DNA from: Amblyornis subalaris
Taxonomy: Eukaryota > Chordata > Aves > Passeriformes > Ptilonorhynchidae
Direction of reading: 5' to 3'
Length of the DNA stretch: 64,000 nt
Assembly: GCA_018881555.1 (NCBI GenBank)
Contig: JACAXG010000014.1
Location: 11,837,803-11,901,802 of the forward strand
Made by a program: the position numbers and the translations under genes. Of the stretch, positions 21,901 through 36,010 are shown piece by piece. Each line of letters starts with the position of its first letter. Position 1 is the stretch's first letter. The notes beneath the pieces are model-generated. The model had not been told where the DNA came from and searched no databases. It was given only the letters and a program-made list of their open reading frames with translations.

Positions 21901-24900
21901 CTGGTATTTTGCCCCCTGCATTGGCAAATGGCAGGGGCAAGCCCCAACCAATAGAGACTTGCAGAGCCCTTGGCCTGTGACTGCTCTGGGTAGAGTTCCT
22001 GTGTGATGGTGAGAGCCAGCCCCTCTGCTGCCGTGGCAGTGGCATGACATGCCAGCAGCCTCCAGGGTAACATGTGAAGACATTTCTTACCTGTTCTGTG
22101 TTGCTTCAAATGCCTGTCTCCACACACCATCCCACTGCTTACCCTGCAAGGTCACACGCGCCGTTCAGGCAAGGGCTGGGACAGAGCCACGCACTGCTGG
22201 CAGCATGCATGCTCTTCCCATTTTATGTCTTTTAAAAGCTGTTAACTTGAAGCAGGGAGAAGAAGAATCAATAAACTGAGGAGTTGCAATCTCTTTTGGG
22301 TATCTTAAGAGCCTGGCTTTTGGCTATTTTCAGCAAATTAGTGTGGGGCTCTAACACGCTTATTTCTGCTCTCTGTGAGGTGAAAGCAGGACCGCCGCCA
22401 GCTCCATGACTCACACAAACACAGGGGAGGAAACATAAAACAAGCTGCCTGCTTGCTCTTTCCCAGGGCTTAATCACACCCTTTGTAACTATTTGATGTG
22501 CCTGCTCCAGCGCATCCGAAGTTGCAGATTGAGAACAAGCAGGGCTTAGGCTGGGCTTAGACAGCTTTTGCACAGAATTGCTTCTAGAGCCCGATCTCAA
22601 ACTTCCCAATGAACAGAGAGAGAAGAATGGAGATCTGTCTGCACTTTTCAGACAGTAGCTCTCAACAGTCCCTGCCAGCTGGACAGAAATAACTGTTATG
22701 TTTTGTTACAAACCATTTTTGGCTAGGACACACAAGAAGATACATTCTCATCCATCACCTCCATGTACCAACCTAACAAACACCTACAGAGCTGTTCCTC
22801 ACAGTCTCCAAATCCTGAGCCACAGACAAGTATTTGTATTGGATTCAGGTTCAGGCATTCAACAAAGATGTGCTGGAGGTACTTGACAAGTGTTCAATAT
22901 TCGGTATTTGGCCATATTGCCAATTCTTACTTGTCTTCTGTCTTTTCTGAAGACGCAAGTTTCTGGAGTCCTAAGGCAGGGCAAAAGTCTCGGCTTAAGT
23001 TTATGAAAAGAAATGAGCAATTCCTATCCATCACAGCTGCAAATAACCAAGAATACCCTGAAGGAGATGAGTCTCACTTAAAAAGCTGAAGAAAACAGAA
23101 CAGAAATAAAAATACACCAAGAGCTTTTCATTTTTGAGTCCAACTCAGCTTCTGAGTGCCTCAAGTTTAGCAAACCAGCTCACTGCTATTCGCTCAAAGC
23201 TTCCTTTTGGATGGTTGGCATCAGCTCTCTCTACAAATTTATTAAATAAAACAATGGCAAAGTAAAACCCACCAGGTCTCATAGGGAGGTGGAGAGATGG
23301 CACTGCTAGGAAAGGGACAGAAGGATCCCATGTATTGTTCCCTGAGACACTGATGTCCTGGGAAAAACACTCCAAAAAGGAACCTGCCTGCTGCCCAAGG
23401 GATGGCAAGGGCAGGGTATATTCTTCCCAGGACAGAGGGCTTCCTTCTCTGGAGCACAGGAGTACAGTGCATCTTTTCCTGGCACCTAATGGTCCCTGCC
23501 TTGCTGTGATCTAGGTGCTCACTTGCACATCACAAACTGCTGGATTTTCTAATATCCCTCCTCAGTTCTTCCACCCAGGCAAACACCCTCCAGACTCAAA
23601 GCAGAACAGCAGCAATGTACACTTGTACTGGAGGAGTTAGAAACACCACAGTGAGCAGGGAAGAAATGCTCTATTCCAGGGACTGCTTCCTGCCAGGTCC
23701 TGCAGTGCAGCACCATTTGGGTGCCTCTGCCAGGGACAGTAGCAGCAAGAGGCTTCNAGGAGCTGAGAGAGCCCTCACTTGCTCACCAGCTTTACTGCTG
23801 GGCTCCTCACTTGCTTCCCTGCTCGCTGCAAGTTAATTGTTCTCACCAGAGCATCCCACTTGCCCCCTGGGGCATCTGGAAGAAGCATTTGGACAGGGCA
23901 GTGCTGTGACTTGGTGCAAATGGGGTCAGAAACACAAGTTGAGTTCAGCAGTTTTTCTAAGGCAACACACACCAGCATATCCAAATGCTGGCTCCTGCCT
24001 TCCCTCCCAGCTACTGTCATAGCTCTCACAACCCCACACCAGGCCAGGCGAGGCTCTGTCCAGGGCACTGCACACCTCCAGGCTCCTCCACCATCAGCTG
24101 AATGTCCCAGAACANCCCCTGGGACACTGACCAAAGGAAGGGGACAAGCCTGTCAGCACCCCACTTCACCCAGCTTTCAGGGCTGCCAGAGTCCTGCTGA
24201 TACCCAGAGCCCAGCAGCAGAAAACCTCTGCAATGCCACACTAACACAAACAGCTGCAGCCTTCATCACCACCCGAGGATTATCCTCCTCTGACCCCCCC
24301 TCCAGCTTCTCTCTGTGATCTGCCCACCCCATTCCACAGCTTGGCACAAGGCCAGGCTCCCCCGCCTCCAATCTCCGTTACTCCATCTGTCCAAGTCCTG
24401 GCCTTTCTCAGCACTCATCTGATGTAGCAGGGGCACAGACGCTCATCTCCAGAGCCTTCCACCCTTCAGACCTCTCCCAAAGGGCTCCTCAGGGGCTCAC
24501 ATGTTGTGACAAAACGAAGTTTTGAATGCCATGCTCCTTGAGACCACTCATTTTTCCTTCTCCCCCCCATCTATGTGCACACAGGGAGCCAAGAACCTCG
24601 CTCCCTCGCTATTTCTGGATGTGGGCAGACCCTCCTCTGCTTCTGCCATTGAGGATGTCTGACATAGCAGACAGGCCAGCGCCTGGCATTTGGTTACCTT
24701 TCAGGCTCTCTGATTAGCTTCTACCCAGAGATAACAGATCCCTGGCAAGAAACTTAGTTGTCAAGGAGACCTCTTTCAAACAACAGTTTGATAGAAACTA
24801 TGTTATTATCTAGGGTAGCACGTCTCCACAGCGGAGCACTTGGGTTAACTGCCTGCTAGCTCTGCTTCAGTTAAAATACAGCCTCAGAGAGAGAGGAGAA

Positions 24901-27219
24901 AGCCAAAATGAAGTTGGCAGCATAACCAAGTCCCAGAGTTTGTAATTTCACATACATACAGGATTCTCTGGAGGCAATGCAGAGGTCACCAAAGAGAGCT
25001 GTGCTCCTCCTAGTGTCATCATTCAGCCTCCCCCTCACTCTCTTACACAGATTTTATAATCCAAATTCAACCCAAAATGCAAAGAAACAGATCCTAGCCT
25101 TTCACTAACATTGACTGTGTCTCCTCTGGGAACTGCATATTTCAGGTGGCAATATTTAACCTAGAAACAAATGAAAGCAGAAGCAGCTGTACAGAGAGAG
25201 CACAAGACCAGACAGGTGGGCTGNGATCGGTGCTGAGCAGAGGGCTGGCAGGCGCCTAATGAAAGATGTAGCCGAAGGGCATGCAAAGAGTTTCACTCTG
25301 TGAATGCAGTTCTCTAGCTCCTGCTGCATGTTTCCTCCCAGTCCTAGTAGAGGACAGATCTCTAGGGCAGTAAAAGCTCCTTTTTTATTTGCCTCTGCCT
25401 TCAGCAATAACAATTCCTATTTTCTCTGTTTCCTTCTTCAGACACTGGGTTAGCTAAGAGTGAGAAATCTGCCGCTTCCACCCCTCTTACGCTACAAATA
25501 AAGCAACCTCACAGCAGCATTAAGAGCTACCGATAACTTCACCAACAGTGAAAAAGCAGCCAGAGAACAGCAGCCAGGAACAAAGAGTGTATGTGGGTAA
25601 TAGGGAAGAGTTACCCTGCATGTAATCTTCAAAACCAGCCAGGAATGAAGCAGTTGCAGGAAAGAAAGGCATTTGCAAAACTACCAGGTGTCAGCTGATC
25701 TATTTCTAATTGCCTGAAATGACAGCTCCTGACAGCATAAAACTAATCTTACATCTCTGGAGAGGAGTTTCAAAGGTAGGAGATATTTCCTGGCACGGGG
25801 AAAAAGCTGAGCTGGGAATTCAGGTTATAAGGCACATAACAGAGTGGGAGCCATTTTAAGGTCTTCAATCACTTACTACAACACAGAGCTTTATTTGGTG
25901 CAGCCTCTTCCGTAGAAAACACATAAAAATAGCAACTGGTGAGACATGAAAATCAGAGATACTGAGCTAGTGCCAGAGACATTTAAAGGAAATGACGATC
26001 TGCTTTTAGGGCTTCAAGCAGTGATTTAAGACTCCATAATTAATTATTTGTTCTATGCTGGCCATGAATGAGGGGGGAAGTATCAAGGGTTATAGTTCCA
26101 TCTTCAAGATAAAGCAAGCCTGAAGATGCACTGGATGTAAAGGAACAAAATTTAGCAAAGAACTCAGAATACGAAGTTGAGAGCTTCATTCCATACCAAG
26201 TTTTCGCTCGGTCTCTTACCACAACAAAGATCTAGACAGTTAAGCTTCTTGTGCAGTTTGTCTAGAGATGAAATTCAGCACCAGTTTATCACATGGCAAG
26301 GTCTTCTCTGAAGAATCTTCCACAAAAAGAGCAGAAAGCATTAGCAGGTAAATCCTTTTTACCAGATACATTTATTGAAATCTCAATTCAGCCTATGGGG
26401 TCAAACTAAAGAGTACAGTAAAATTTAAAGCCGGAAATTCCTTTTTTCTTTTTTTTTTTTTTCGGGAGAGACTAGTCAGTACATCTTCACACTTTCTTCT
26501 CAGTAATGCACATTTAGGATCTCTGTCAATTTTTATAAACGCTAAAAATTATCACACTGAGAAGCACTTTATGCCCCCAGCACCATGGTGAATGCATGGT
26601 GACTGCCTTAATCTAAGTGGTATATTCTTATCCTGGGAAAACAGGTTCAGAGCCCAGCACCAAAAGACCATTTGGTCCATTGGTGGGCCACTGGAGGCCC
26701 CTGGAATTAATGCTGAGTGGAGCGAGAAAGCAACCTTAGAGTGGAAACAGCAACTCCAGAAATGTGACTCCAGTAAAACAGTAGGTTTTAAGAAAAAAAT
26801 TGGAAAAAAAAAGATAAAATTTGTCCTCCTCTGTGCTGAATTCTGTGTTTGTTAAATATCAAATAAATCCACAGAGCAGTACAGAAGATGGAAATCCACT
26901 ATGACCAAGATTGAAACATTCTGAAATTTGACTTCCTTTGGAGTTGGAACAAAGGACATAAAACCTCTGAAATTATTCAGAGGAGGAAGAATCTAAAAAT
27001 ATTTCAGATACTTAGGTACAGGAACAGCAAATAGAAAATATGCAAAACATTTCAAAAACTTCAAGTGCTCTGTTCCAGAAAAGAAATATCAAATCTTGTT
27101 ATTTGTCCTTTACAATGGAAAATTCAGGCAACGCAGTCTTGTGAGTTACTCCACTCAGATGGAAAACGATCAAGGTTTTTGCAACAGCTCTGCTTATCAG
27201 GTGTTTAAAACGGCTTCGC
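18951..27219. other. Intron segment: no recognised gene or repeat
   Basis: Unique AT-rich intron. A pyrimidine run (T14 at 26449-26462 preceded by CTTTTTTC) is the only low-complexity feature noted. ORFs of about 180 codons at 21547-22083 (minus) and 23779-24318 (plus) carry no familiar motifs and are near the length expected by chance. Confidence 0.45.
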
Positions 27220-28212
27220 TCATGACCTTTGCCTTCCAGAGCAGGATGCTCTTGACTGAGAGGCCAAACTGTTGGCCAAGAGCAGCAGAGGCAAGTTTTC
27301 CCTGTTGGTAACCAGTAGAGGACACGTGTGTACACAGGGAGAGGTTGTGCCCATGCAGACGGACAGGAGCGGGATTCCATCCGACAATCCTGGAAACCCA
27401 CAGCCAGGCTTGGCTGCCCCAACACGCACAGGACAAAGGCGAACAAGCTGGAATCCAGCCTGGAGCATTCTGCCAAAGCAGTTTGCCAGAGGGAAATCCC
27501 AAAAGACTATGGCCCTGAGCCAAGGATGTGAGGAGAGGGAATTAAAGAAGTCCATCTGAAGTTGACTGAATTTCCTTCTCCTCCAATTGCTATGCAGTGT
27601 CCTCAGGACTGATTGGGTCATTCTTTGGAACAGGATGAGGAGTGGAGCTCCTTTGGAAAAACCCAGGAGAATGGGCAGAAGTATTTGTGAGGGTGTCTTA
27701 CCCTCAACACAAGCCACTCCTTGCTTTCCTACCAGAATGACCACACAAACCAATGTTTCCAGAGGAACAAATGTCAGTGTCATGTCCACCCAAGGGACAT
27801 ATATGAGTAGCAGCACCACATAAGGACTTAGAAAAGATTTGGTGCCACGATGGACACCAGGCAGCTGGTTCAGGACCACAAAACAGGACTGGATTTTCCA
27901 CAGAGCNGGAAAGNACCCAGACAATCCAAGTAATTTCTNATCCTGGAAAGAGCAACAAAACCAGAGAGTTTGGTACCCACAGTTCACATCAGGACTTGGC
28001 CCCCTCTGCTCAAAAAAAGCCCTAGAGGTACTCAAACAGAAAAAATGAGACAGGGAGATCAACCAAAACCAATTAGCAGACTCCAGCCAGAAGGCAGAAT
28101 TATCCTTGCCATTACTGGCATGCTGAATTTCAGCTGCAGANGAAGGCTGCAAACTTTGACAGTAGGAGAAAATCAGCTTCAGGGCTTCCAACAGGCTGGT
28201 CCCAAACCACAT
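27220..28212 (-). other. Unidentified 330-codon ORF inside MB21D2 intron 1 (sense strand)
   Basis: This is the longest open frame outside MB21D2 exon 2: ATG at 28210-28212, TGA at 27220-27222, on the same strand as MB21D2. I do not recognise the product. A hydrophobic stretch covers about residues 127-161 and could span a membrane; the C-terminal third is Cys/Pro/Leu-rich. Four Ns lie inside it (28141, 27939, 27914, 27907). The one at 27939 is the first base of codon 92 (NAG), so the frame is open only if that base is not T. Codon use is CTG-rich but not clearly coding. It may be chance, a decayed processed gene or transposon fragment, or an alternative exon. No splice sites or Kozak context argue strongly for translation. 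Confidence 0.25.
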
Positions 28213-31200
28213 AGTTAGATTTATTTAAGAAACAAATACACTGCAACTAGCATTTTCGCCTATCACTCTTAACTGGGGATTTTCCAGGTTGTGGGTTTTT
28301 TTTTTTAACTCTTCATAGTTTCCTAAAAAATTCCAGGGTAGGCACTGACTTTCTTAGTGAATATATAGCCTCCAGTAAGCTTGTTTCTCCCATCCACCTT
28401 TCACAAGCCCTGGAGCAGTTGAATATTCTTCTTTAAAGCTAATTGAGTTGGGCTGAATGAGTGAGATGTCAGTCAGCAAAGCATCAGCATGTTCTCAGGG
28501 CTCAAAGATCCAGAGGGGTGAGGCAGAAATGAAGAGTTGAAAAGGATGTGACACATGCATCCCCAGGACTCAACAGATCATTTTCATGAGATACCACTGG
28601 TCTTTCATTACATGGCCAGTTATCCATGCTCCTGTACATGTGTGGGCAGACACCAATCCCCTTTCTCAAGATGCAGAGCAAGTAGTAATTCCAAAATAGC
28701 TCTACTGACATCCAAGAGATTTCTCCAAGAGTAAGGTACAACTCAGTGAGAACAAGGACACCAAAGATAGCCTATAGCGAGTCTGTGGCTTTCCTTCCCT
28801 GGACTGATTTATTAATTTTTTCTGTGCTGGTGATTATAAAGAGGGGGAAGGGGATGAGGAAACAGAGACAAGGCCCTTGTGTGCAATGAAATTAAATGCA
28901 CAGCAGCAGCCATCATTAATGATGCATTACGGAGTAACAAAGGGAGCCTGGTTGATTGACACTCCCTAACAAGTTGTGTATAATAAACACTTCTCTCTAA
29001 ACAGAAGGTTCCTGATTATGGGATATGTTCCCCCTCATGTTAATGATGGATCCATTGTCATAGACGCACCCCACTTGAAAGGGGAGAGGCACCCAAAATA
29101 AAAGGAGGATTGACTGGGAGATGCTTGACTGAAGAAGCCATGAGGCCACCTTGGTGTACAGAGCAAAATGCACAAGGCTGAGAAGTCATCCAGGAAAATA
29201 AATGGCTGCAAAACAAACATGAAGATCAGGGGCATGGATGCTCTAGATTGAGCTTCCTCAGAATAGGATCTGGACAGTTTTTTTATGATCTTCTCTAAAT
29301 AGATTAGTGAAGAACCTTGGTTCCTCACAGTGCACATCAGCTTCTGCTTANAGCACAGAAGGTGCCTGGGAAGCCTGCTCAGGGATACAGGCAGCCTTGC
29401 TTACCCACACGCTCAGGTGAGCACCCCAGCGGAGGAGACAGGCTGCTTTCCTTCTCTCAGCACCAGCCTGGATCAGGGGTTGACACAGCAGATCCCCACT
29501 CTGAACTGGTGGGGATCCAACCAGTTCATCCTGACACGTCCCTGGCCCCCAGGATCCCACGTGCCCTCAACAGCTTTTCCTTCTCTCCCCTGACAACTCT
29601 TAGTGCAATCACTGTTGTCTCTTTCCCGCATCCCTTCAGCAGTACTGGTAAGAGTACTTTCCATCTGACCCTAACCATTAGAGGCTGCATGGAGCTCATC
29701 AGGGGCCACGGGTGACAGACCATAAGCCACTACTGGTTGGGTTCAAGCCACAGCCTCTGAAGCAGGTGCAGTCCAAGTGAAGGGCTGTAGGGTCCTCACA
29801 GGACTAGAACAGATCCCAGGCCACTCAAGCCATGCAGAACTGCACCAGTTCAGATTTCCCAAACCCTGTCTCACCAGCAGGGAACTTATCTCTGACAGAA
29901 ACAGGCTCATCTAGTGAGGGACAGAATTCTCTTAAAGGAAGGGTTAACTGCACTGCAGGGTTTGAACACCTTTTGCTCTTCAGGACTGAGTCCAAAATGA
30001 AATGGGATGAAAGGACACAAGCTCAAGAGAAGCAGAGGGATCATTCCTAACCCGAAGTGTTCACATTTAGAAATGTATCTAAGCAAGCACCCCAATCAAG
30101 CCCATTTCCAGGCGGTGCTACAGGCCAGAGGTTAGGACCTGAAGCATGTCATGTGGAAGTTTGCTGGCAGACATTAAACAGAGGGTGTAAATTCTGAGTT
30201 TCCCAGAGAGCAATTAAAAGGGAAANGCAGGAAATTTGCAGCTCTGTAATTAATGCCACTGAGAAGTCAGAACAGAGGGTGACATCACCACAGCTAATTA
30301 CAACTAGGGGGAAGGGTAGGACTAATCGTTATCCTGACCCTGTGATCTATATCTAACTTGCTTCAATTGTGCTCCTGGCCAGACTTCCAGGGTGAGTGNG
30401 ANTCCCATAGCATGTTTTTGGCTCTCNTCATGCCAAGCACANGTGATGCCAGACCCCCATATATTTCCCACAGGTATTAAAAAAGGAGAGTAGTAGGGAA
30501 TGAGTCTAAAGACAGACTATAGAGCTGCCCACGGGTGTTGCAGCANGATACTCAGTCCCTTAAGGCTCCTGCTGTAAGAAGATCCTGTAAGGCACTGAGG
30601 AGCAGCCAGGCCTGACCTCTCTTCCCCTTCCCACAGTTAACTGCCCAAATCCCTTTTTCCACACCCACCCCAGAGCTGGCATTACTCCAGTAGCCAGAAA
30701 TAAGCAGACATCTGGCACCAAATGCGAGCAAAGCACTTCTGCACTCCTTGTGCCAAGACAATTCTCCCCAGGCTGTCACCATNGGTGGCCTGGAAGCTGC
30801 TAATTCCACATCTCCACAGGGATGGATAGCAGGGCTNTACAGCGCATTGCCATTGCTGGGTAGATGGGTCGCTCAGAGCAACAAAACCCACACAAGGCAG
30901 GAGTTGCTTAAGCAAGGTCTGCTCTCATCTGCCAGTCAGGCCTGGGAAGACACTGTTGATAATCTTCTTGTCCTGATGCTATCAGTGTTCTGGGATGAGC
31001 CCATGAAAGGAACTCTGTGTCACCANAGGAAATAGTCAAAGGTATGTCCAGATCTGAAAAGCAATTGTTGCCGTGCTACANGAGGTCACTAAGACTTCAG
31101 GGTACCAAATTTTCAGCCATGGATTTCATCTGGCCCGTTCAGCCATTGCAGCTGATCCTCACAATCTGTTTAACCCTCTGACTCAGTGGCATTTAGCTCT

Positions 31201-33105
31201 CCCACCGCCATGCAAAAGGATGCCAGAAGATTGACAAGTGGTCTGCAGAAATGCAACACTACAGCAAAAAATCTCTCTGAAACAGGAACCGAAACAAGGC
31301 AGCCAGCATACTGTAGCTTATGCCCCCCACTACCCTGAAGGGACATGCATCCACTCGGCCATGCAAAGGAAATTATTTCCAAAGTTGTTTCAGAGAAATG
31401 GCATATCAGTAGTGGAGCTGTCAGTTCCAAGGAAAACTAAACAAGGTTAAAAATTAACCAGATAGAAAAAGAAAAGCTATATGCACAGGAAAGGGAAGTT
31501 GCATCATCTTGGTTTTATTAAGATTGTTCTTTATAGAAAATGTGACGTTAGTGTCTGGACTCACTCCTTGGGCATTGCATGAAAGCAACAGGCTCAATGC
31601 AGAAGNCTGTTTCTGAGAGAAAGTAGCCAGTTTCTGATGAACTCTTCAGGATGACTCCAGTGCANCAAGTTAAACCTGACAGCATATAGAAAAAAACCTC
31701 ACCGTACGGAATTTTACTTTGAGTCTTGATACAAGAGGTGTTAGTAACACACAAAAATTATTTTAAATGCTTTTCTAAATCGCTGTGTATATGCTNCACA
31801 CCTGCCAAAAATATTTAACTATTATATTGAAACATTGTCAGAGACTGCACATGTTATACGTTAGTGAAAATTTCTTGGTAGCATTTAGATATGCTTCAAT
31901 AATGCTTCAAAGATTAAAAACATGATGGAAATCTACAGCATGGCTTCAAAGTAAGACATCAGTCAGTTTATATAGAAAAGCACAGTAACAGACCTGTAAT
32001 ACCTAACTGCTAGTCTGCAAAGGTTCATTACAAATTCCTTTTAAAATCTTTCTCACATCCTTCTCCCCTTTCCCTATTCTTGTTTTCAAAAAGACTGCAG
32101 GAATCCCCTGCATTAAGGGAGAACTCACAGTCCAGTAGCATGCAATATTCAGTCAGTCCTAAGGCTATTACAGCACGCTGCTCCCATGCAGAGATAAGCA
32201 ATGGGTTAGAAAAATATCTGAGCAGTTCCAAACATCAAGATGATTTCACACCTCGATGGAAAATATGCAGACTAATATCNCAGCAGTCATTATGGCATTC
32301 AGAATACAGTCATGCTAAAATCCACAGAAGAATATAGCTACAGTCCTTCATAGGATTAGAAGAGTGATCCATATACCTCTGAAACCAATAAGATTTTTTT
32401 CCATTAAGTGGGAACTAGGTTGGATCCTATAAAACATTTACTCAGTGAGCTTTCACGAGACACAGAAGTGCAGAACAGCTCCACTGTCAATGCTGAGCTA
32501 CACCAGCACACACTGATTTGTAATGCAGACTGCATGTGCTTATTTTCTTTCCTACTAGATGGGAAGAGCTGATTACAGAATGGGGTAAGTAATGAGGTTA
32601 CATAGCTGGGCACTGCAAATAATAAATAAACAGGAATAAATACATGAACTCACGANCATCCAAGGAATAAAGCTGACGTAAAATCAATAGCAGCTCTTTT
32701 GCATATGNCAGGAAGGTCATGCATGCAGCTTTTGAGAACAGTCACATGTTAATGTGAGGTTTTGAGAAGGGAGTTTAGATGACATATATAAGCAGTCCTA
32801 GTGGAATGCAACAGTTCTTCTTAAAGAGCTTTAAGTGGCAAATTTTTGTAGCATAGACTAGGGTTGTATGATCTCTGAGCACACAGGCTTCTAAAGTCAC
32901 AGAAACACACTAAGGCAACCTAACACATTTGTATGGCCTTAAAAATTAGCCCAGTCATCTGTGTCACCTGCTCTTGGAGGTGAAGAAGCTGACCCAGCAT
33001 GTGTTTGAAAGTCTCACTTAAAGCCCCATGGTGGGCGCTAAGGTGACAGAGGCAGAGCGAGGGCTGGGGCATCAGAAGTAAAACTGGAATAGAAACCCAG
33101 CAACA
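28213..33105. other. Intron segment: no recognised feature, dense ambiguous bases at 30.2-31.1 kb
   Basis: Unique intron sequence. Ten single Ns fall between 30226 and 31081, the highest local density in the window. No repeat, RNA gene or exon is recognised. Confidence 0.4.
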
Positions 33106-33135
33106 TNTGTGTGTGTGTGTGTGTGTGTGTGTGTG
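33106..33135. repeat. (TG)n microsatellite
   Basis: About 15 TG dinucleotides in a row, interrupted near the left end by one N (33107). Such simple repeats are usually polymorphic in length. No role is implied. Confidence 0.9.
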
Positions 33136-36010
33136 AAGAGTTTGGCAGGAGGAAAAAAGCCAGCACTGAACACTGTTGAGAGGCCTTTGCCTAACAATCC
33201 TGGCCAAAAGGTATCAAACTGCAGCAAATTTCCAACATGGGAAGTTTCTTTCCACCCTGAAGTTTTGCAGAATGGGCACCAGAGCCTGAAACCTCCTGCT
33301 AGAAAAAAGCCATTTCAACAGAAATCTAATGAATGGCTGATGATATTCCNGTCTACTAATAAATACTAGATAAAATTGATGAAAAGCAATTAGCAGAGGG
33401 GATGTGGATGGAGGAGGGGAAAGTAGAGNAACACAACCAATCAGGTCCACAAACTAAGAGCTGTTCGTGTTTAGTCATAATGTTTGTTCCAGCAAAACAA
33501 GCTTTGTGAATTACACGTTTTGTATTAAAATCCTTAAGAAAGTCTGTGCCCCACTTTTGCTACAGAGCACGTCCCTGGCTGGCCTCAGAGAGAAGGACCT
33601 GTGTTGTACAAGCCACCCAACCAGACACTAGTCAAACACTCAGCAGCATTACCTTCCTGTTAGCAGAACTCTGGAGTTTCGTATCCAAACCCCTTGAAAA
33701 AGAGGGTCTGAAAAGGGGGTTGGATAATATACTTTAAATTCCACTGCTGTGAATGAGGGTAGTTTAAGAAGCCAGAAAACATGCATTTATCTTTTTAACA
33801 TACTTGGAGATACTTTCAGTCGAAGCGCTAGAGACAAGGGCTCAGCAAATGAAGAAGGAGTGAGAAGGTATCAAGCTGCAAAATACAATGGCAGGCATAT
33901 CAAAGAAGCTCACACAAGTGAAAAAAGCCAAGCAGCTGATCTGTCTGCACAACTGAACTGCTGTGCCATTTATTTTTAAACACTGTTATTGCTCATGATA
34001 CTTGTGTCTACTTTTCCTCTCTCAGCCACACTGGAGCAGCTGCCCTCCTTGCGTGAAAAGGGAAACTGAGAGCTCCAGCACTCATTAGGGCGATGCCTCA
34101 CACAAGCAGGCTCTGACTGGGATGCCAGCAGGACAAGTCTGTGCGAAAGGCAAAAATGGCAGGGTGGGANAGAGATCGTGGCAAAGCAACAGTCAGTGTT
34201 CAACAACGCTAGAAAAACAATCNTGGGTCAGTTCATCAACCGTGGACTGTCTGACAGTGACAAGGAGTAGAAAGTTCAGGGAAAAGTGTGAAAAGGCAGA
34301 GTAGCCTACAGCAATATCTCCTCTGACATACCTTCCCTGGCTTTCAGAAGTGTGTCTTAGAGGTTTCTGCATGCAGCCTTGTAAATGCTAAGTAGTCACT
34401 CGACAGACAAATTCTCTATGAATTTGCACAACTCCTTTTAAACCCATTTGTGTTTCAACCTTCATGTGTGATGGGGCAACAAGCTCTGTGCTGCAACTAT
34501 AGCTCATGGGAAATGCTTGCATTTCAATGACCACCTGCTAAGTTTATTGGTGCCTGTAATTCTTCTGCAGCATGGAAGATGATCAAAACTCATATCATAT
34601 CACCCTTTCCACCCCACTCACTGTCATTCCTATCCGGGGAAAAAGGAGTAAAGTACACAGAGGAGACTCCTTTTAGATTGCAGTAGCAAATGCCATGAAT
34701 CAGTTCATTATTTTAAGCCATTTCTTTCCTAAAGCAGTCTCTTAACAGTTTAGGCTGCTCCACAGCCACTTTAGAAGGAAGACAAAGATTATATNCTGTC
34801 CCAGGCCTGATGATCAGAAAAAAATTTCTCTACCAGGCAATGACAGGTCTGGGCAGAGTGCTTCTGTAAGTGGTATGAGTATTATCAGTCCAGACAAGTC
34901 CCACTGCAGAACAGAGACTGGAGCAAAGAGAGGAAGGCACCAGGGCACACACATCCCTTCTGGCACTGCTGGCTAACAAACCCTGCTTCAGGGGAAAGAA
35001 CTGACAAACTATGTCTGACTTGTGCATTGCTAAATTAAAGCTGATATATGGGAGATTTGTAAGAAGAGCTGTAATAGAAGAATTCTGTCAGGACTAAAGG
35101 GAAGATATGGGGATTTGTTAGCAAAACCCACTTTCCCTGTCCATCCCAACCTGCTATGTATCAGTCAGACTAGACCTACAACCACCTCAGAGAAGAAGCA
35201 ACTGCCTACTGAGTCCATCCCTCTGCCTGTAAAGCCAGCTGTCTGCTTGTTCCAGAAGAGGATGAAAGACCCCAAGGTTTCTTCTAACTGTGCTACCACA
35301 AGACACCACAAAATGATTATTCCTAGCAGCCTGCGAGATGGCACTTCCCAGAGCCTGCTTACGTCCCGGATCCCAGGGAGCCTGACAGCAGCAGAGCATC
35401 AACATCCTCCAAAGCAGGGCCCAACAGCCCTGTGGTTCCTTACACGGTGGCTGGGACCTTATGCCTCGTGGAGGACAGCAGCTGCTCGCATTCCTGAAAA
35501 ACCATCCAACACGGCTCTCACTGGGAATCTGGATGCAAGCTCCCAAGGCTAGACTCTACTCCTACCTAGAGACGGGTCTGTGGGCCAAGCAGCAGCTTCC
35601 AGAACACTACTGCAACCCTTTGTTTGCTCTTCCTAGAAGCACCACATAGATCTGCACCAAGCTCTGCCTTGAAAAGCAGGGTGAAAAGAGAGCAGTGTTG
35701 CACAGACAGTTCATTTCCATGAAGCCAACAGCATCATGGGTTATTGGAAGCAATTTTTCCATCCAGGACATTTCAGACCCAAGGCTAGCACTTCACAAAA
35801 GGACAAAGGAGAGCAGTACTTCACAGGTTCTGTTTTTCAGCCTTTTCTTTCAAGAGTCCTCTAAGTCCCAGCACACAGTAGAGTCCATACTTACTAGTGT
35901 TGCATACAAATCTTAACTAACAAGTCAGTACTGTCTAGAGATTGATAAAGAAAGAACAAGCCTGGCCTATTCCAAGACAAATTCTCAGCACAGCTTGCAT
36001 TCCCAGTGTT
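33136..36010. other. Intron segment: no recognised gene or repeat
   Basis: Unique intron between the TG microsatellite and the 3' end of the first CR1 copy. The 145-codon ORF at 35115-35552 (plus) has no motif that I recognise. Confidence 0.4.

Noticed and set aside
21547..24318. Intronic ORFs of about 178-179 codons (21547-22083 minus, 23779-24318 plus)
   Set aside because: Frames of this length are expected about once or less by chance per window, contain Ns, and show no family resemblance.
29730..29760. GGTTCAAGCC resembling a tRNA B box
   Set aside because: No matching A box or cloverleaf-forming sequence is present upstream at the right distance.
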